Shown piece after piece: positions 6,538-8,145 of a DNA stretch of 8,145 nucleotides. The DNA is taken from assembly GCA_045612485.1 (NCBI GenBank), contig JAZKZE010000140.1, forward strand, positions 1 through 8,145, read 5' to 3'. The notes beneath the pieces are model-generated. The model made no database searches, was not told the origin of the DNA, and saw only the letters and a list, made by a program, of their open reading frames with translations. The number at the start of each line of letters is the position of its first letter. Position 1 is the stretch's first letter. Origin of the DNA: RGIG5327 sp045612485 (GTDB lineage Bacteria; Verrucomicrobiota; Lentisphaeria; Victivallales; UBA1829). Made by a program: the position numbers and the translations under genes.

Positions 6538-6645
6538 AAACGTTTCTTTTTGTTGTTTTATTGTTTTTCCGGCACGGTGTCCCGGCAGATGATCTTCTCT
6601 GTTGACGGTACAGAACACCCCTTCTCCACCGTCCGCATACAAAGC
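6538..6645 (-). promoter_or_regulatory. Inferred ~108-base untranslated leader of the permease operon
   Basis: If the -10 at 6657-6652 is used, the transcript begins near 6645 and runs about 108 bases before the ATG at 6537. It contains a 6-base inverted repeat, GACGGT (6633-6628) and ACCGTC (6609-6604). CACCGT at 6579-6574 could instead pair with ACGGTG at 6632-6627, so alternative folds are possible. I recognise no known riboswitch. Confidence 0.3.
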
Positions 6646-6651
6646 TACAGT

Positions 6652-6659
6652 AATTTAGC
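6652..6659 (-). promoter_or_regulatory. Extended -10 promoter element for the lptF/G-family operon
   Basis: On the minus strand TGC TAAATT reads as a TGn-extended -10, with TAAATT at 6657-6652. No good -35 is present; CTTTTT at 6680-6675 would be 17 bases away. It shares GTGCTAWATTA with the serC promoter on the other strand, which raises confidence in both. Confidence 0.5.
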
Positions 6660-6660
6660 A

Positions 6661-6682
6661 CACTTTATAAAAATAAAAAGTG
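6661..6682. repeat. Inverted repeat CACTTT / AAAGTG overlapping the permease promoter
   Basis: CACTTT at 6661-6666 and AAAGTG at 6677-6682 are perfect 6-base arms around a 10-base AT spacer. The pair covers the -35 to -10 spacer of the leftward promoter, so it could be an operator, but arms of this length in AT-rich DNA can arise by chance. Confidence 0.4.
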
Positions 6683-6704
6683 CTGAATCAAAGAATTTTG
6701 AGTA

Positions 6705-6746
6705 TTTTGATATTTTTTTAACAATATTTCAATTTTTTTGATATTT
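6705..6746 (+). repeat. Direct repeat TTTTGATATTT, two copies 31 bases apart
   Basis: Exact 11-base copies lie at 6705-6715 and 6736-6746 in the divergent promoter region. The 31-base offset is close to three helical turns, which would put both on one face of the DNA. AT-richness makes a chance repeat possible. Confidence 0.45.
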
Positions 6747-6750
6747 CCTG

Positions 6751-6778
6751 TGGCAAAAAATATTTTTTGTGCTATATT
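6751..6778 (+). promoter_or_regulatory. serC promoter with extended -10
   Basis: TGC TATATT gives an extended -10, with the hexamer at 6773-6778. TGGCAA at 6751-6756 is a poor -35 at 16 bases spacing. Transcription would start near 6785, leaving about 28 bases to the serC ATG. The ATG at 6780 in the same frame would then lie outside the transcript, supporting the start at 6813. Confidence 0.6.
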
Positions 6779-6812
6779 AATGCCCAAAATCACCAAACAC
6801 GGGAGAATAAAA

Positions 6813-7886
6813 ATGCAAGTGTTCAATTTTAATGCAGGACCGGCTATGCTGCCGGTGGAAGTCATGAAACAGGCTCAGCAGGAGTTCCTTGATTACAAGG
6901 GAACCGGTTGCGGTATTTTTGAACATTCCCACCGTGCAAGTTCTTTCCAGAATGTTCTCGATACCACCAATGCCGACATCCGTGAAGTTTTCGGTGTTCC
7001 TGAAAACTACGATATCGTTTACATCCAGGGCGGTGCCTCCATGCAGTTTGCCATGATCCCCATGAACCTGATGAACACCGGGGCTGCTGACTTCGTAGAT
7101 ACCGGTACATGGTCCTCCAAAGCGATCAAAGAAGCCAAACTTTTCGGGGAAGCCCGTATCGCTGCACAGAGCAAAGATGACAAATATACCTACATCCCCA
7201 AATTTGAAGACTGGAAACTTACCGATGATGCCTCCTATGTACACATCACCAGTAACAATACCATCTACGGTACCCAGTATGCTTCCTTCCCCAAGACCAA
7301 GAACCCCCTCATTGCCGATATGTCCAGTGACATCATGTCCCGTCCTGTGAACGTGGCTGATTTCGGTATGATCTATGCCGGTGCCCAGAAGAACCTCGGT
7401 CCCAGCGGTCTTGCTCTTGTCATCATCCGCAAGGATCTTGTGGAACGCACTCCCGCAAATATCCCCACCATGCTGAAATATTCCACCTATACCGAAAATG
7501 ATTCTCTCTACAACACTCCTCCCACATTCGGTATCTATATGATCGGTCTTGTGATGAAGTGGATGAAGAGCGTGGGCGGTCTTACTGCCATCGAAAAGAT
7601 GAACGATGCCAAAGCTGCTCTCCTTTATGATGCCATCGACAATTCCGATGGATATTTCCGCAACCCTGTCCAGAAAGACAGCCGTTCCAAGATGAATGTT
7701 GTGTTCCGTCTTCCCTCCGAGGAACTGGAAGCAAAATTCCTCAAAATGCTGGGCGAAAACGGCATGATCGGTCTGAAAGGACACCGTTCTGTCGGCGGTC
7801 TGCGTGCCAGCATCTACAATGCCATGCCCATTGAAGGCGTGGAAAAACTCGTTTCTCTCATGAACGATTTCCGCAAAAACAACTGA
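6813..7886 (+). CDS. serC: Phosphoserine aminotransferase
   Basis: SerC is a PLP enzyme that transfers the amino group of glutamate to 3-phosphohydroxypyruvate, making phosphoserine for serine synthesis; it can also serve pyridoxal phosphate synthesis. The 357-residue length is typical. Landmarks are FNFNAGPAMLP (4-14), EHSHRASSF (37-45, usually EMSHRS), GGASMQF (73-79), DTGTWSSKA (96-104), the PLP-lysine site YAGAQKNLGPSG with K193, and KGHRSVGGLRASIYNAMP near the C-terminus. GGGAGA at 6801-6806, six bases before the ATG, fixes the start. The stop TGA is followed at once by an in-frame TAA and then by a strong terminator, so this is a single-gene transcript. Every arginine is CGT or CGC and ATC, ACC, TCC and AAC dominate, unlike the neighbouring genes, which suggests high expression. 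Confidence 0.97.
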   Translation: MQVFNFNAGPAMLPVEVMKQAQQEFLDYKGTGCGIFEHSHRASSFQNVLDTTNADIREVFGVPENYDIVYIQGGASMQFAMIPMNLMNTGAADFVDTGTWSSKAIKEAKLFGEARIAAQSKDDKYTYIPKFEDWKLTDDASYVHITSNNTIYGTQYASFPKTKNPLIADMSSDIMSRPVNVADFGMIYAGAQKNLGPSGLALVIIRKDLVERTPANIPTMLKYSTYTENDSLYNTPPTFGIYMIGLVMKWMKSVGGLTAIEKMNDAKAALLYDAIDNSDGYFRNPVQKDSRSKMNVVFRLPSEELEAKFLKMLGENGMIGLKGHRSVGGLRASIYNAMPIEGVEKLVSLMNDFRKNN

Positions 7887-7905
7887 TAAAAAGTTGTTGT
7901 TACGA

Positions 7906-7965
7906 CAATAAAAAAAGGGGCTGTTGCAAAACCTCAAAAAAGGTGAGCAACAGCCTTTTTTATTG
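7906..7965 (+). terminator. Strong intrinsic terminator after serC, probably bidirectional
   Basis: GGCTGTTGC (7919-7927) pairs with GCAACAGCC (7947-7955), followed by six T. An inner stem ACCT/AGGT (7931-7934 with 7941-7944) closes a six-base loop. The A run at 7910-7916 opposite the T run makes the element nearly symmetric, so a leftward transcript would also meet a stem followed by two C and seven U. Confidence 0.93.
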
Positions 7966-7982
7966 TTTGAGCTGAATATTGG

Positions 7983-8018
7983 AGGTATAACAGGTCATAA
8001 CAGAGGAGAATTATACCT
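7983..8018. repeat. Inverted repeat AGGTATAA / TTATACCT enclosing a 10-base tandem repeat
   Basis: AGGTATAA (7983-7990) and TTATACCT (8011-8018) are perfect 8-base arms around a 20-base spacer. ATAACAG occurs twice, at 7987-7993 and 7997-8003, with a 10-base period. No coding role is visible. Confidence 0.5.
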
Positions 8019-8036
8019 TATTTTATAAATACACAA
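8010..8036 (-). promoter_or_regulatory. Minus-strand promoter candidate in the right intergenic region
   Basis: On the minus strand a perfect TATAAT (8015-8010) is preceded by TTGTGT (8036-8031) at a short 15-base spacing. A transcript starting near 8003 would reach the bidirectional serC terminator after about 90 bases, which would be a small RNA. The -35 and spacing are poor. Confidence 0.25.
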
Positions 8037-8087
8037 GGCTATTTATTCCATTGCTCAAACATTGTGTTTGAGGGAACTGGATTTTTG

Positions 8088-8141
8088 ATCGTTTATAAAA
8101 AAAGTTGGAATTGTTTTTATCGTGACGATAAAAGCAATTCC
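8088..8141 (-). terminator. Long-stem hairpin, likely terminator of a minus-strand gene beyond the right edge
   Basis: Arms at 8107-8122 and 8126-8141 pair over 16 positions with a single G-U-type mismatch and a three-base loop. Read on the minus strand, the stem is followed by AAC and a run of seven T, as expected of an intrinsic terminator. The plus-strand side is cut by the window edge, so bidirectional function cannot be judged. Confidence 0.7.
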
Positions 8142-8145
8142 GTCA

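Larger units (their letters stand above)
7964..8072. repeat. Three copies of a TGTTTGAG / CTCAAACA element giving competing hairpins
   Basis: TGTTTGAGC at 7964-7972 is the exact reverse complement of 8053-8061. The overlapping CTCAAACA (8054-8061) also pairs perfectly with TGTTTGAG (8065-8072) around a three-base loop. The middle copy can join only one partner at a time. Confidence 0.6.

Noticed and set aside
6538..6642. An upstream TTG start at 6642 extending the permease by 35 residues
   Set aside because: The extra residues are unlike the family N-terminus, the TTG sits almost on the inferred transcription start, and the ATG at 6537 gives the standard beginning of the first membrane segment.
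6777..7937. A 386-codon minus-strand open frame opposite serC
   Set aside because: The strong codon bias of serC removes stops from the opposite strand; the translation is rich in His and Gly with no recognisable domain, and it runs through the terminator.
7960..7998. A 12-codon minus-strand open frame inside the possible small RNA
   Set aside because: It has no ribosome site, is very short and has no recognisable sequence; it may be chance.

Overview
This window looks like ordinary chromosome from a Gram-negative bacterium. An LptF/LptG-family lipopolysaccharide-export permease implies an outer membrane. A secreted SUMF1-domain protein with a lysine-rich linker, AT-rich spacers and moderate-GC genes would fit a Lentisphaerota/Victivallales-like or other PVC-group organism. 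That placement is an impression from gene content, not a demonstrated affiliation. No mobile element, CRISPR array, rRNA or tRNA was seen.

Layout, left to right. Positions 1-278 are an AT-rich upstream region with a weak candidate promoter. 279-1364 (+) encodes an exported SUMF1/FGE-like protein. 1380-6537 (-) is a tightly spaced seven-gene cluster, in transcription order lptF/lptG-family permease, coaD, a YceD/DUF177 protein, a YmdB-family phosphoesterase, nadC, ruvA and a 2'-5' RNA ligase-like (ThpR) protein. Gaps inside it are 16-59 bp. 6538-6812 is a divergent AT-rich promoter region. 6813-7886 (+) is serC, followed by a strong intrinsic terminator. 7887-8145 is intergenic and rich in inverted repeats, ending in a 16-bp-stem hairpin that probably terminates a minus-strand gene beyond the right edge.

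The minus-strand cluster mixes envelope biogenesis (LptF/G), cofactor synthesis (CoaD for CoA, NadC for NAD), nucleic-acid work (RuvA, the ThpR-like protein, YmdB) and a YceD protein. It reads as a housekeeping operon grouped by co-expression, not one pathway. serC supplies phosphoserine for serine synthesis and has the codon choice of a highly expressed gene.

I did not find a convincing undescribed system. The points most worth a second look are: the first HxT motif of the ThpR-like protein reads E-I-T-I, losing a catalytic histidine; the SUMF1 protein lacks one of the two copper cysteines of true formylglycine-generating enzymes and carries a repetitive acidic-then-lysine linker; yceD is not followed by rpmF; the YmdB homologue has Asp where Asn is usual in the GNH motif; the two divergent promoters share an extended -10 sequence; and the right-hand intergenic region has competing inverted repeats and a possible small minus-strand transcript.
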